Source of the DNA: CBDCZY01 sp965224745
Lineage (GTDB): Bacteria; Pseudomonadota; Gammaproteobacteria; Methylococcales; Methylomonadaceae
DNA: 64,000 nucleotides
Reading direction: 5' to 3'
Assembly (NCBI GenBank): GCA_965224745.1
Contig: CBDCZY010000009.1
Coordinates: forward strand, 62,001 to 126,000
The position numbers and the translations under genes were made by a program. Positions within the stretch are counted from its first letter, which is position 1. Each line of letters begins with the position of its first letter. The notes beneath the pieces are model-generated. The model did no database searches, was not told where the DNA came from, and saw nothing but the letters and a program-made list of their open reading frames with translations. Below, in pieces: positions 37,154-44,964 of this stretch.

Positions 37154-39526
37154 GTGAATGAAGCAGATACTCGGGCTGAACTAATCGACCCCAAGCTAAA
37201 GCAAGCAGGCTGGAGTGTAGTCGAATACAGTTTTATTCGCCGTGAAGTCATTTGCCCTGGTCGAATTTTATCAGGTGGCAAGCGCGGTAATTCAGTTGAT
37301 AGTGATTATGTCTTGGTCTATCACGGTAAAAAACTGGCAGTAGTCGAAGCTAAAAGAGAGGGGTTGAGTTATACCGAAGGAGTACGCCAAGCGAAAGATT
37401 ATGCCCAACGGTTACAATGTCGAATTGCTTACGCTACTAATGGGCATGAGATTTATCAGATAGATATGCTAACGGGTGAAGAGCAGTTAGTAGATGATTA
37501 TCTTTCTCCCAATGGACTTTGGGTATTGGCTTTTGATGCCCAAGAACCTGGTTTTGCTACTGGCTGGCGTAGCCATTTTGCTAAAATTCCATTTGAAACC
37601 AAAGGCGGTGGCTGGTTGCCCCGTTATTATCAAGAAAATGCGATTAGTAATGTTTTAGAAGTCATCGCTAAAGGTGATAAGCGTATTTTATTGACCTTGG
37701 CAACAGGGACTGGCAAAACCTCAATTGCTTTTCAGTTAGCGTGGAAACTATTCCATAGCCGATGGAGTTTAAGCGCACAAAAAACACCTAATGAAGCTAA
37801 ACGCCGCCCTCGAGTTTTATTTTTAGCTGATCGTAATATTTTAGCCAATCAGGCTTTTAATGATTTTGCCCCTTTTGGTGAAGATGCGATTGTGCGTATT
37901 GAGCCTGATGAGATAAAAAAGCAAGGTCGTGTCCCTAAAAATGCCAGCGTATTTTTCACCATTTTCCAGACATTTATGTCAGGTAAAGATGCTGAGGGAA
38001 ATGACGCCCCCTACTTTGGCGATTATCCTGCCGATTTCTTTGATTTTATCATCATTGACGAATGCCACCGTGGCGGTGCAAATGATGAAAGCAGTTGGCG
38101 CGATGTACTAAATTATTTTAGCCCAGCGGTGCAATTAGGTTTAACGGCGACACCTAAACGTAAAGATAATGTCGATACCTATGCATACTTTGGCGAGCCA
38201 GTGTATAGCTATACCTTAAAGGAAGGGATTAATGACGGTTTTTTAACGCCATTTAAAGTGCACCCCATTGTGGGCACGATGGATGAGTATGTTTATACAC
38301 CGAATGATGGCGTTGTTATTCAGGGTGACCCCGAGCCGGGGCGCGTATATTTAGAAGGTGATTTTAATCGATTGATTACCATTCCTGCGCGTGAGCAAAA
38401 GCGCGTACATTACTGGATGGATCGGATTAATCCTCAGCAAAAAACTATTGTATTTTGTGCCACTCAAGCCCATGCAGGGATGGTGCGTGATTTTATTAAT
38501 CAATATGCGGTAAAAAATGGCTGGACGGCTAATGCCAGTTATTGCGTTCGTATTACGGCAAATGATGGCAAAGCGGGTGAAACAGATCTTAAAATATTTC
38601 AGGATAATGAAAAAACCATCCCCACTATTTTAACGACCTCTCGCAAACTATCAACAGGGGTTGATGCGCGGAATGTACGCAATATTGTGCTTATGCGTCC
38701 CTGCAATAATATGATTGAGTTTAAGCAAATTATTGGGCGTGGTACGCGGATGTTTGATGGTAAGGATTTTTTTACGGTGTTTGATTTTGTTAAAGCGCAT
38801 CATAATTTTGCTGACCCTGATTGGGACGGTGAGCCATTAGCTACAGAAGAGCCAATAGAGTCGCAGCCTGAAATTGAATTGGAGGTACAAGAGGATGCTG
38901 TATCCAATGAGCATTCATCAGAATCAAATACCGATGAAAAGCCAGAAAAAATCACCATTACATTAAGTGATGGGAAGGTCAGACAAATTCAGCATATTTC
39001 TTCCGTTATGTATTGGAGTACAGAAGGTAAACCAATTACAGGTAAAGAATTTATCGAACGAATGTTTGATGATTTGCCACAATTTTTTGAAAATGAAGAT
39101 CAATTGCGGGAGATATGGAGTAACCCTGAAACACGCGAAAAATTGTTAAACGATTTAAGTGAATCTGGCTATGATGCTGAGAAGCTGGAAAATATGAAAG
39201 CGTTGATTGATGCGCGTGATAGTGATGTTTATGATGTGTTGGCGCATGTTGCTTATGCGGTAAGTACCCGCAGTCGCTCAGATCGAGTCAACCAAGCTAA
39301 ACCAGCTATTGCTAAAGCCTTTAATGATTCTAAACAGCAGGAATTTATTGAGTTTATTTTAGAAAAATATATTGCGGATGGTATTCAGGAATTGGCGGCA
39401 AAAAAAATGCGCAGTTTGATAGAGCTAAAATATAACACTATCAGCGATGCAGCCTATGAATTTGGCTCCACATCGATTATCAGAGAGACCTTCATCGGGT
39501 TTCAAAAACATTTGTACGATGTATAA
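37154..39526 (+). CDS. hsdR: Type I restriction endonuclease subunit
   Basis: 790 residues. An N-terminal PD-(D/E)xK nuclease has SDYVLVYHGKKLAVVEAKRE (Asp51, Glu65, Lys67). The superfamily 2 translocase motor shows LATGTGKTS (Walker A), IIIDECHRGG (motif II), LTATPKR (motif III), TSRKLSTGVDA and QIIGRGTRMF (motif VI). The C-terminal helical region resembles the EcoEI-type HsdR end. It translocates DNA and cuts non-methylated DNA only when bound to a HsdM2S core. Because hsdM and hsdS look broken here, it is probably silent unless a partner set exists elsewhere. The start is GTG at 37154; a moderate AGGTG sits upstream. Confidence 0.93.
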   Translation: MNEADTRAELIDPKLKQAGWSVVEYSFIRREVICPGRILSGGKRGNSVDSDYVLVYHGKKLAVVEAKREGLSYTEGVRQAKDYAQRLQCRIAYATNGHEIYQIDMLTGEEQLVDDYLSPNGLWVLAFDAQEPGFATGWRSHFAKIPFETKGGGWLPRYYQENAISNVLEVIAKGDKRILLTLATGTGKTSIAFQLAWKLFHSRWSLSAQKTPNEAKRRPRVLFLADRNILANQAFNDFAPFGEDAIVRIEPDEIKKQGRVPKNASVFFTIFQTFMSGKDAEGNDAPYFGDYPADFFDFIIIDECHRGGANDESSWRDVLNYFSPAVQLGLTATPKRKDNVDTYAYFGEPVYSYTLKEGINDGFLTPFKVHPIVGTMDEYVYTPNDGVVIQGDPEPGRVYLEGDFNRLITIPAREQKRVHYWMDRINPQQKTIVFCATQAHAGMVRDFINQYAVKNGWTANASYCVRITANDGKAGETDLKIFQDNEKTIPTILTTSRKLSTGVDARNVRNIVLMRPCNNMIEFKQIIGRGTRMFDGKDFFTVFDFVKAHHNFADPDWDGEPLATEEPIESQPEIELEVQEDAVSNEHSSESNTDEKPEKITITLSDGKVRQIQHISSVMYWSTEGKPITGKEFIERMFDDLPQFFENEDQLREIWSNPETREKLLNDLSESGYDAEKLENMKALIDARDSDVYDVLAHVAYAVSTRSRSDRVNQAKPAIAKAFNDSKQQEFIEFILEKYIADGIQELAAKKMRSLIELKYNTISDAAYEFGSTSIIRETFIGFQKHLYDV

Positions 39527-39575
39527 GTGTTTGGGTTAAAAGTTCCGAAAAAATCCTGATTGTTTCCTGGTTTAA

Positions 39576-41483
39576 CTATTCAGCCCGAACTGCGCGCCTG
39601 ATCCCTAATTTACTCATGCGCGAGCGCAAGGTATTCGGATGCATTTCCAAAATCGAAGCAGCGCCCTGTTCTCCAGAAATCAGCCAGCCCGTGCTCTCAA
39701 GCACTTTGATAAGGTGGGATTTCTCCATATCAGCCAGCGATAACAAAGTATTATCGTCTGTCCTGACAATATCTCGAGGGTTCTGAAGTGCCGCAATTTG
39801 TAAGGTTTGTTCCGGCGACAAGATAACGGCACGCTCGATAACATTCTCCAGCTCCCGTACATTGCCGGGCCAGCCGTAACTCAGCAGATTTTCCATAACA
39901 GATTGTGGGATATGATTAATGTGTTTACCCGTTTTTTGCGCATATTTATTAATAAACCATTGCGCCAATAATGAAATATCGTGTTTGCGCTCCCGTAACG
40001 GTGGCAAAGTTAGCGGAAAAACACTAAGTCGGTAGTACAGATCCTCTCGAAAGCTGCCATCAGCGATCATTTGTTTCAAGTCGCGATGGGTGGCAGCAAT
40101 CACTCTGACATTGATTTTAATGGTTTTAGAATCGCCCAACCGTTCGATTTCACCTTCCTGCAACACCCGTAATAGTTTGGCTTGTAGCTCCAACGGCAGT
40201 TCGGCTATCTCATCCAAAAAAACGGTACCTTCATGGGCCAACTCAAATCGCCCGGTCCGGCGTGCCGAAGCACCGGTAAAACTGCCTTTTTCATGACCAA
40301 ATAACTCGCTTTCGATTAAATTTGTGGGAAGGGCAGCGCAATTAACTTTCACCAATGGCCGGTTTTTTCGTTGGCTGAGATTATGCAGTGCGCGGGCAAA
40401 TAACTCTTTGCCGGTACCGGTTTCACCTAGAATTAAAACCGTAGTGTCGGTGGGTGCGACTTGTTCAACTTGGCGCAGTACCGTTTTTAAAGACTGACTT
40501 TGGCCTAAAATATCTTCAAATTTATGATTGAGATTAATTTGCTCTTGCAGATAGATATTTTCTTCGTGTAAACGGTTTTTTAACTGCTCAATTTGAGACA
40601 ATGCATTTTTGAGTTTTTGTTCGGCTTGTTTTCGCTGAGTGATGTCTTTGAACACCATAACAACCCCTTGTAACTGGTTATTCTCCATAATCGGGGTACT
40701 GACAAAATCCACAGGGAAACGGGTGCCATTAATACGCCAAAATACTCTATCGCTTGCTTGATAACGTTTTTTACCTCGAATGATATTGAGCACTGGGCAA
40801 TGTTTCTCAGGGTCAGGTTCGTTACGACCCGAGATATCCTGAATGCGCTGACCATTAAGCTTTTGATCAGGCCAGTTCAGCATAGTCGCTGCGGCGGGGT
40901 TGATAAAAGTCACCTTGCCATCGCAATCGAAGCCGCAAATACCCTCCCCTGCAGCTGATAATACTAATTCATTATGCCTTTGCAACTTTGCTAGAGATGC
41001 TTCTGCCTGCTTGATTTTACTGACATCTTGAAACACCACCACAGCGCCAACGATAGCGTTATTTTCTCTAATCGGCGTACTGGTGTAATGCACTGGGAAA
41101 CAGCTTCCATCCTTGCGCCAAAATACTTCATTCGTAATATGATGTACCTTACCGTCTTTCAGTGCCGCATAAATTGGACAATCATGTTGCGGATAATGCT
41201 CACCGTTGGCCCTGCTATGGTGATGTTTTTCATGCATTGGTTGACCAATAACATCCTCTTTCGTCCAGCCAGTCATGGCAATCGCAGCCGGATTAACAAA
41301 GGTTCCTTTACCCTCAAGGTCCAAACCATAAATACCCTCTCCAGCGGAGGCTAAAATGAGATCATAGCGATGCAGAATTTGAGTGGCGTCTGTCATAACT
41401 TTTGGAAAAATAATCTCCTCTTTTGATGTAACCAGCATACCACCCTCATACATAGTAGTAAGAATACAACCAGTATTACGCAT
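39576..41483 (-). CDS. PAS-PAS sigma-54-dependent transcriptional activator
   Basis: 635 residues from the longest start. The in-frame ATG at 41396, giving MTDATQILH, fits the domain layout better and may be the real start. Two PAS domains follow (about 35-155 and 165-285), each with a CP motif (DCPIYAAL, HCPVLNII) that could hold a cofactor. Then come a coiled coil, the AAA+ domain (GETGTGKE Walker A, GSFTGA sigma-54 contact loop, GTVFLDEI Walker B), and a Fis-type helix-turn-helix at the end. It has no receiver domain, so the PAS domains should sense the signal directly. The 3' end is duplicated as a remnant at 30385-30560, next to the sigma-54 promoter of the AhpD-like operon, its probable target. 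Confidence 0.92.
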   Translation of the reverse strand: MRNTGCILTTMYEGGMLVTSKEEIIFPKVMTDATQILHRYDLILASAGEGIYGLDLEGKGTFVNPAAIAMTGWTKEDVIGQPMHEKHHHSRANGEHYPQHDCPIYAALKDGKVHHITNEVFWRKDGSCFPVHYTSTPIRENNAIVGAVVVFQDVSKIKQAEASLAKLQRHNELVLSAAGEGICGFDCDGKVTFINPAAATMLNWPDQKLNGQRIQDISGRNEPDPEKHCPVLNIIRGKKRYQASDRVFWRINGTRFPVDFVSTPIMENNQLQGVVMVFKDITQRKQAEQKLKNALSQIEQLKNRLHEENIYLQEQINLNHKFEDILGQSQSLKTVLRQVEQVAPTDTTVLILGETGTGKELFARALHNLSQRKNRPLVKVNCAALPTNLIESELFGHEKGSFTGASARRTGRFELAHEGTVFLDEIAELPLELQAKLLRVLQEGEIERLGDSKTIKINVRVIAATHRDLKQMIADGSFREDLYYRLSVFPLTLPPLRERKHDISLLAQWFINKYAQKTGKHINHIPQSVMENLLSYGWPGNVRELENVIERAVILSPEQTLQIAALQNPRDIVRTDDNTLLSLADMEKSHLIKVLESTGWLISGEQGAASILEMHPNTLRSRMSKLGIRRAVRAE

Positions 41484-41600
41484 ACTATTAGATCACTCCA
41501 TGCGCTTATTATACGAAGACAAGCAATAAAGAAGTAAAAGTGACTAACGTCGTTAAAACAACTTGGGGTAAAACGAAAGCCAATAGCTTGGTTACGGTTG

Positions 41601-41656
41601 TCAAAAAACGGTGCATTCAGCATAACCGAAATTTTAATGTTAATCTGATCTCATTG
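41601..41656 (+). repeat. Direct repeat copy A flanking the dioxygenase/DUF962 pair
   Basis: This 56-bp segment (TCAAAAAACGGTGCATTCAG, then CATAACCGAA, ending CTGATCTCATTG) matches 43608-43662 with eight substitutions and one gap. It lies upstream of the TauD-like gene. Apart from it, the 403-bp gap 41484-41886 contains only a 28-codon frame at 41756-41842 without a ribosome site, which I do not call as a gene. Confidence 0.75.
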
Positions 41657-41886
41657 ATTCTTTAGTTTTGACAAAACGGATCACTTTTTCGACAATTCTG
41701 GGAAGAAACCTTTGAAGCAATGGTTTAATCAGAATAGTTGGCCAAAATACTCTAGATGGAAAAACAGATGCCGAAGCGCAAGGAAAACAGGGATCTAGAC
41801 ATTGAAAACGTCAGTCGAGAAATAGGTTTTATCAAGGATTAACCCTTTTTTATTATTTCTACACCGATAAATCTAACGAGGTTTAA

Positions 41887-42870
41887 ATGCTCACGCCAAT
41901 TTGTGCGGGTAACCAGGAAAAATCAGGATTGAAGGCTGCTCACAGCTGGATTAAAGAAAATAAGTCGTCTTTGGAACAGCGCTTATTACGGGATGGGGCA
42001 CTTCTTTTCAGGGGCTTCCCAGTTCAAAATAAAAATGATTTTTATTCCTTTTTAGATCTGTTTATCGAGCCGGATGAAGAGCTTCTGGACTATACTGCAG
42101 GAACTTCTCCTCGAGAAAAAGTTGACAATAAAATCTACACTTCAACTTCAGCACCTGCGTTTGTTAAAATTTTGTTACATCCAGAAATGTGTTACATCAA
42201 GAACTTCCCATCCAAGATTGGCTTCTATTGCGAGCAAACTCCAGAACAAGGTGGTGAAACACCCCTGGCTGATGCCCGAAAAATACTTAAAGAAATTCCA
42301 GATGGCATAGTCAAAATTTTTGAAGATAAGGGAATCATTTACTACCGTAAAATGTTATATCTCAACTCTCTTCGCAATTTTTTTGGCAAGGCCCTGTCGT
42401 CAATAAATGTATCAACGTGGAATTATACTTTCGAAACTGATAACAAGAAAGACATCGAAGCGGCTTGTAAAAGATACGGTCTATCCTACACCTGGAATTG
42501 TGATCGATCCTTAACCACTGAAGCCAAGGTCAGCGCTATCCAAAAACATCCTAAAACGGCTGAAAAAACCTGGTTCAATACCATACACTTTTTCATTCAC
42601 GAAAAATATATGTTTGGAAATTACCTGGGTCCGATCATTCGGCTTATTAGACATTTAACCGGTGAAAAATTTGAGGTTTTTTTCGGTGATGGCAAAGTCA
42701 TTCCACCCTCTATCAAAAAACAGGTTTCAGACATAATTGACAAAAATACTTGGACATTTCAATGGCAGAAAGGTGATATTTTGCTCATTGATAATTATCT
42801 TTGCATGCATGGTAGGAACCCGTTTTCCGGGGATAGAAAGATCTACGCCGGTCTCATTGGAAAATCTTAG
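41887..42870 (+). CDS. TauD/TfdA-family Fe(II)/2-oxoglutarate dioxygenase
   Basis: 327 residues with the jelly-roll fold of TauD/clavaminate synthase-like enzymes. The metal triad is LLHPEM (His98, Glu100) and CMHGRNPF (His308), with the 2-oxoglutarate-binding Arg near 317 (SGDRKIYAGL). A Glu in place of the usual Asp in the HxD/E motif is normal for the clavaminate/SyrP-like branch. It probably hydroxylates a small molecule or a carrier-bound amino acid; the substrate is unknown. GAGG precedes the ATG. A DUF962 gene starts 15 nt after its stop, so two oxygenase-type genes may act together. Confidence 0.85.
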   Translation: MLTPICAGNQEKSGLKAAHSWIKENKSSLEQRLLRDGALLFRGFPVQNKNDFYSFLDLFIEPDEELLDYTAGTSPREKVDNKIYTSTSAPAFVKILLHPEMCYIKNFPSKIGFYCEQTPEQGGETPLADARKILKEIPDGIVKIFEDKGIIYYRKMLYLNSLRNFFGKALSSINVSTWNYTFETDNKKDIEAACKRYGLSYTWNCDRSLTTEAKVSAIQKHPKTAEKTWFNTIHFFIHEKYMFGNYLGPIIRLIRHLTGEKFEVFFGDGKVIPPSIKKQVSDIIDKNTWTFQWQKGDILLIDNYLCMHGRNPFSGDRKIYAGLIGKS

Positions 42871-42885
42871 ATAAAGAGAAAAATC

Positions 42886-43335
42886 ATGAACCTAGACAAA
42901 GTTATTAGTGATTATGAATCCTTCCACAAAAATCCCTTAAATATTAGAATTCATATATTTTGTGTTCCTTTAATCATATTGAGTATTGTTGGTATGCTAA
43001 ATGCGATACCTATAGCCTGGGGGGCAGTTGGCATCGGTCATATAGTTTGTCTCCTGTATTCTAGTTATTATATTTTTTATGCACGATCATATCTGTTCTC
43101 GTGTTTTGCCATGTTTGCAATTCTAATTGTGGTAGATTTCTTTCTCGCAAAACTACCAACCCATATATATTTATCCATCAATATTTCACTTTTTGTTGTT
43201 GGTTGGATTTTACAGTTTTGGGGGCATAATAAAGAAGGCAATAAACCAGCGTTTATTGACAACAAAGAAACCGCTTTTCACTCAGCATTCATGGCCCCAA
43301 TTATGGTCATCCGACACATCAGGAACATTTTTTAA
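42886..43335 (+). CDS. DUF962 / Mpo1-like membrane protein
   Basis: 149 residues with about four membrane helices. The N-terminal YESFHKNPLNIRIHIFCVP and the later LQFWGHNKEGNKPAF are the histidine-containing signatures of the DUF962 (YGL010w) family. Yeast Mpo1 of this family is an Fe(II)-dependent dioxygenase in fatty-acid alpha-oxidation. The metal-type histidines in both motifs are present here. A lipid-oxidising role at the inner membrane, paired with the preceding dioxygenase, is plausible but inferred. It is followed by a stable hairpin at 43350-43378. Confidence 0.85.
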   Translation: MNLDKVISDYESFHKNPLNIRIHIFCVPLIILSIVGMLNAIPIAWGAVGIGHIVCLLYSSYYIFYARSYLFSCFAMFAILIVVDFFLAKLPTHIYLSINISLFVVGWILQFWGHNKEGNKPAFIDNKETAFHSAFMAPIMVIRHIRNIF

Positions 43336-43349
43336 TCTGGTTAGAGCTC

Positions 43350-43378
43350 AACCACTATGGACTGAAAGTCCATAGGTT
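43350..43378 (+). terminator. Hairpin downstream of the DUF962 gene
   Basis: CTATGGAC (43355-43362), loop TGAAA, GTCCATAG (43368-43375), extendable by AACC/GGTT across a bulge, followed by TGTTTT. The stem is strong and the short T-rich tail makes it a possible terminator. Two more hairpins with the same TGAAA loop follow at 43386-43402 and 43554-43568. Confidence 0.5.
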
Positions 43379-43435
43379 GTTTTAAAACGACTGAAAGTCG
43401 TTACCAGTGTTACTTCATTGCAAATGGAGGGAAAT

Positions 43436-43474
43436 ATGAAATATCGACTTTTACCTAAAGCAGACAAAAATTAA
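43436..43474 (+). other. 12-codon mini-ORF with a strong ribosome site
   Basis: ATG at 43436 is preceded by GGAGGGAAAT and encodes MKYRLLPKADKN, then stops. The spacing is good for translation initiation. It may be the broken 5' end of a lost gene, a leader peptide, or chance. The wider stretch 43336-43705 otherwise holds three hairpins and a repeat copy, but no gene. Confidence 0.3.
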
Positions 43475-43607
43475 ACCCATAAAAACCAAGTGATAACAGT
43501 TTCTCTCAATTTGCTCATAGATCGAAACAACAAATGAGTAGCAGCTAAAGCCTTGCACTGAAAGTGCATAGTTTTGAACTAGCGGTCTGAGACAATAAAT
43601 GGGATCA

Positions 43608-43662
43608 TCAACAAACGGCGAATTCAGCATAGCCGAAATGTTACGTTAACCTGATCCCATTG
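43608..43662 (+). repeat. Direct repeat copy B flanking the dioxygenase/DUF962 pair
   Basis: Partner of 41601-41656 (see that entry for the shared sequence). This copy is also framed by a 10-bp inverted repeat: AATGGGATCA just before it and TGATCCCATT at its right end. Copy A retains only the right half of this (TGATCTCATTG). That suggests copy B is the more complete element. Confidence 0.75.
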
Positions 43663-43705
43663 GGATGTAGCTACATATTAATGTATATTAACAATAAGCT
43701 ACCCC

Positions 43706-43920
43706 TTACTGACTGACTCTGTCCCAAAACGGCTCCCATCGATTAGACCGTTCTAAGGTTCTCAAACTCAGGATAATCGATGCCCCTTTATGATGCCATT
43801 TCATGTCAGATTGACATAACCATTGTTTAACGATCATATTGCAAGCGGCTCAGTGACACCTGAGCCAATAGGTAAGGCCTGCTCGACGAGCGACGCATAA
43901 TCCATACGAATGCCCTGGTT
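43706..43920 (-). pseudogene. ISKra4-like transposase, C-terminal remnant
   Basis: Minus-strand translation gives MDYASLVEQALPIGSGVTE and then, after a frame change, VKQWLCQSDMKWHHKGASI followed by ILSLRTLER and RWEPFWDRV. This matches the conserved end of ISKra4-type transposases, which have IGSGVTE, KQRL, SGMRW and LR motifs. The frame is broken near 43840, and nothing upstream of this block is retained. It is a dead fragment abutting a short palindrome and the truncated reverse transcriptase. Confidence 0.6.
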
Positions 43921-43933
43921 GCTAAAAATAGAT

Positions 43934-43962
43934 AGGGTCAGTGTTTATTTTACTCTGACCCT
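43934..43962. repeat. Short palindrome with GGGTCAG ends
   Basis: AGGGTCAG (43934-43941) pairs exactly with CTGACCCT (43955-43962) around a 13-nt AT-rich loop. CTGACCCTAATTATTG is repeated directly after it (43955-43970 and 43971-43986). It sits at the exact point where the reverse transcriptase frame is lost, so it probably marks an insertion or recombination junction. Confidence 0.6.
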
Positions 43963-44641
43963 AATTATTGCTGACCCTAATTATTGTTAGAAACCGCTTG
44001 ATGAGTCTGAGTATTCGTTTATCCGCTATTCGATGACTGATAAATTGCATCAGTTGCTCTTGGTCTACATTATCGAAGAAGCCTTTTATATCGGCTTCTA
44101 CAAGGTGATGTATCGGCTTATTTTCGACTGTTTGGCTTAATGCGCGTAGTGCATCATGACAGCTTTGCAGCGGCCTAAACCCATATGAGTCGGTGAGGAA
44201 GTCTTGTTCATAAATCGCTTGTAGAATTTTGACTAACCCTGCCTGTACCAGTTTATCTTCGAATGCAGGAATACCCAGCGGTCGTTTTCGTTGACTGCCT
44301 GCTTTGGGAATGTAAACCCTTTTCACAGGCTGTGGTTTATACGCCATTTTATGCAGTCGCTCGACCAGATTATCCAGGTTTGCGTCCAAATTGTTGGCGT
44401 ATTGTTCTTTGGTGATATTGTCTATGCCTGACGCGGCTTTTCCTTTGAGCTGCGTGAAGCATTCCAGCAGTAACTCTTTATTCATCAGATGATATAAACT
44501 GGTGAATTGACAGTCCTTGTCTGTGCTGGCTTTCTTAGCTATGCGGTGCAGTTTTGTTGGCACACTTTCTTCATTACTGTGCATGATGCGTGTGTCCCTG
44601 CTCCGCTGTTGTTGTCGTGATGGCCTTCCCTCCAGTAACAT
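43961..44641 (-). pseudogene. Group II intron-type reverse transcriptase, 3'-truncated
   Basis: 226 codons with the N-terminal RT blocks: GKAASGIDNITKEQY, KPQPVKRVYIPKAGSQRKRP, LGIPAFEDKLVQ, DSYGFRPLQSCHDA and EADIKGFFDNVDQ. The catalytic YADD block, thumb, maturase (X) and endonuclease domains are missing. The frame ends in repeat DNA containing CTGACCCTAATTATT. No GTGYG 5' end or domain V is recognised around it, so this is a dead remnant of a retroelement. The upstream 323 bp (44642-44964) resembles intron RNA scaffold by character (a CGGGAGATCCTGAATC stretch on the minus strand) but could not be folded with confidence. Confidence 0.85.
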
Positions 44642-44964
44642 TACATTCTTTCATCGGTAATATGCCATCATCCGACTTCCTGAGTCGCTTCGGTTGTTCT
44701 TGTTTTATTATCACTTGTTCAACCTACTCTCTTCTTTGTAAGACGATTCAGGATCTCCCGAGTTGCCGATTATTCCCAATGTCCAACATGCCATGCTTTA
44801 CAACCCCGAAGCAGCTCTATGACACTTGTCAATATGCATCATAGAATGGGGACTTCCAAAAAGGGTACTTTGTCGTCCTGCTTACGTAACCCATCTTCGT
44901 GACTTATATTTACAATATCCTGTTATTTCAATAAGTTAAAATTTTCAATCTGTTTCAGTTGGCA

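Noticed and set aside
41756..41842. 28-codon frame (MEKQMPKRKENRDLDIENVS...)
   Set aside because: No ribosome site or recognisable family; likely chance or an old fragment.
43961..44641. Retron or diversity-generating reverse transcriptase
   Set aside because: The motif blocks match group II intron enzymes, the catalytic block is lost, and no msr/msd RNA, template repeat or variable repeat is visible.
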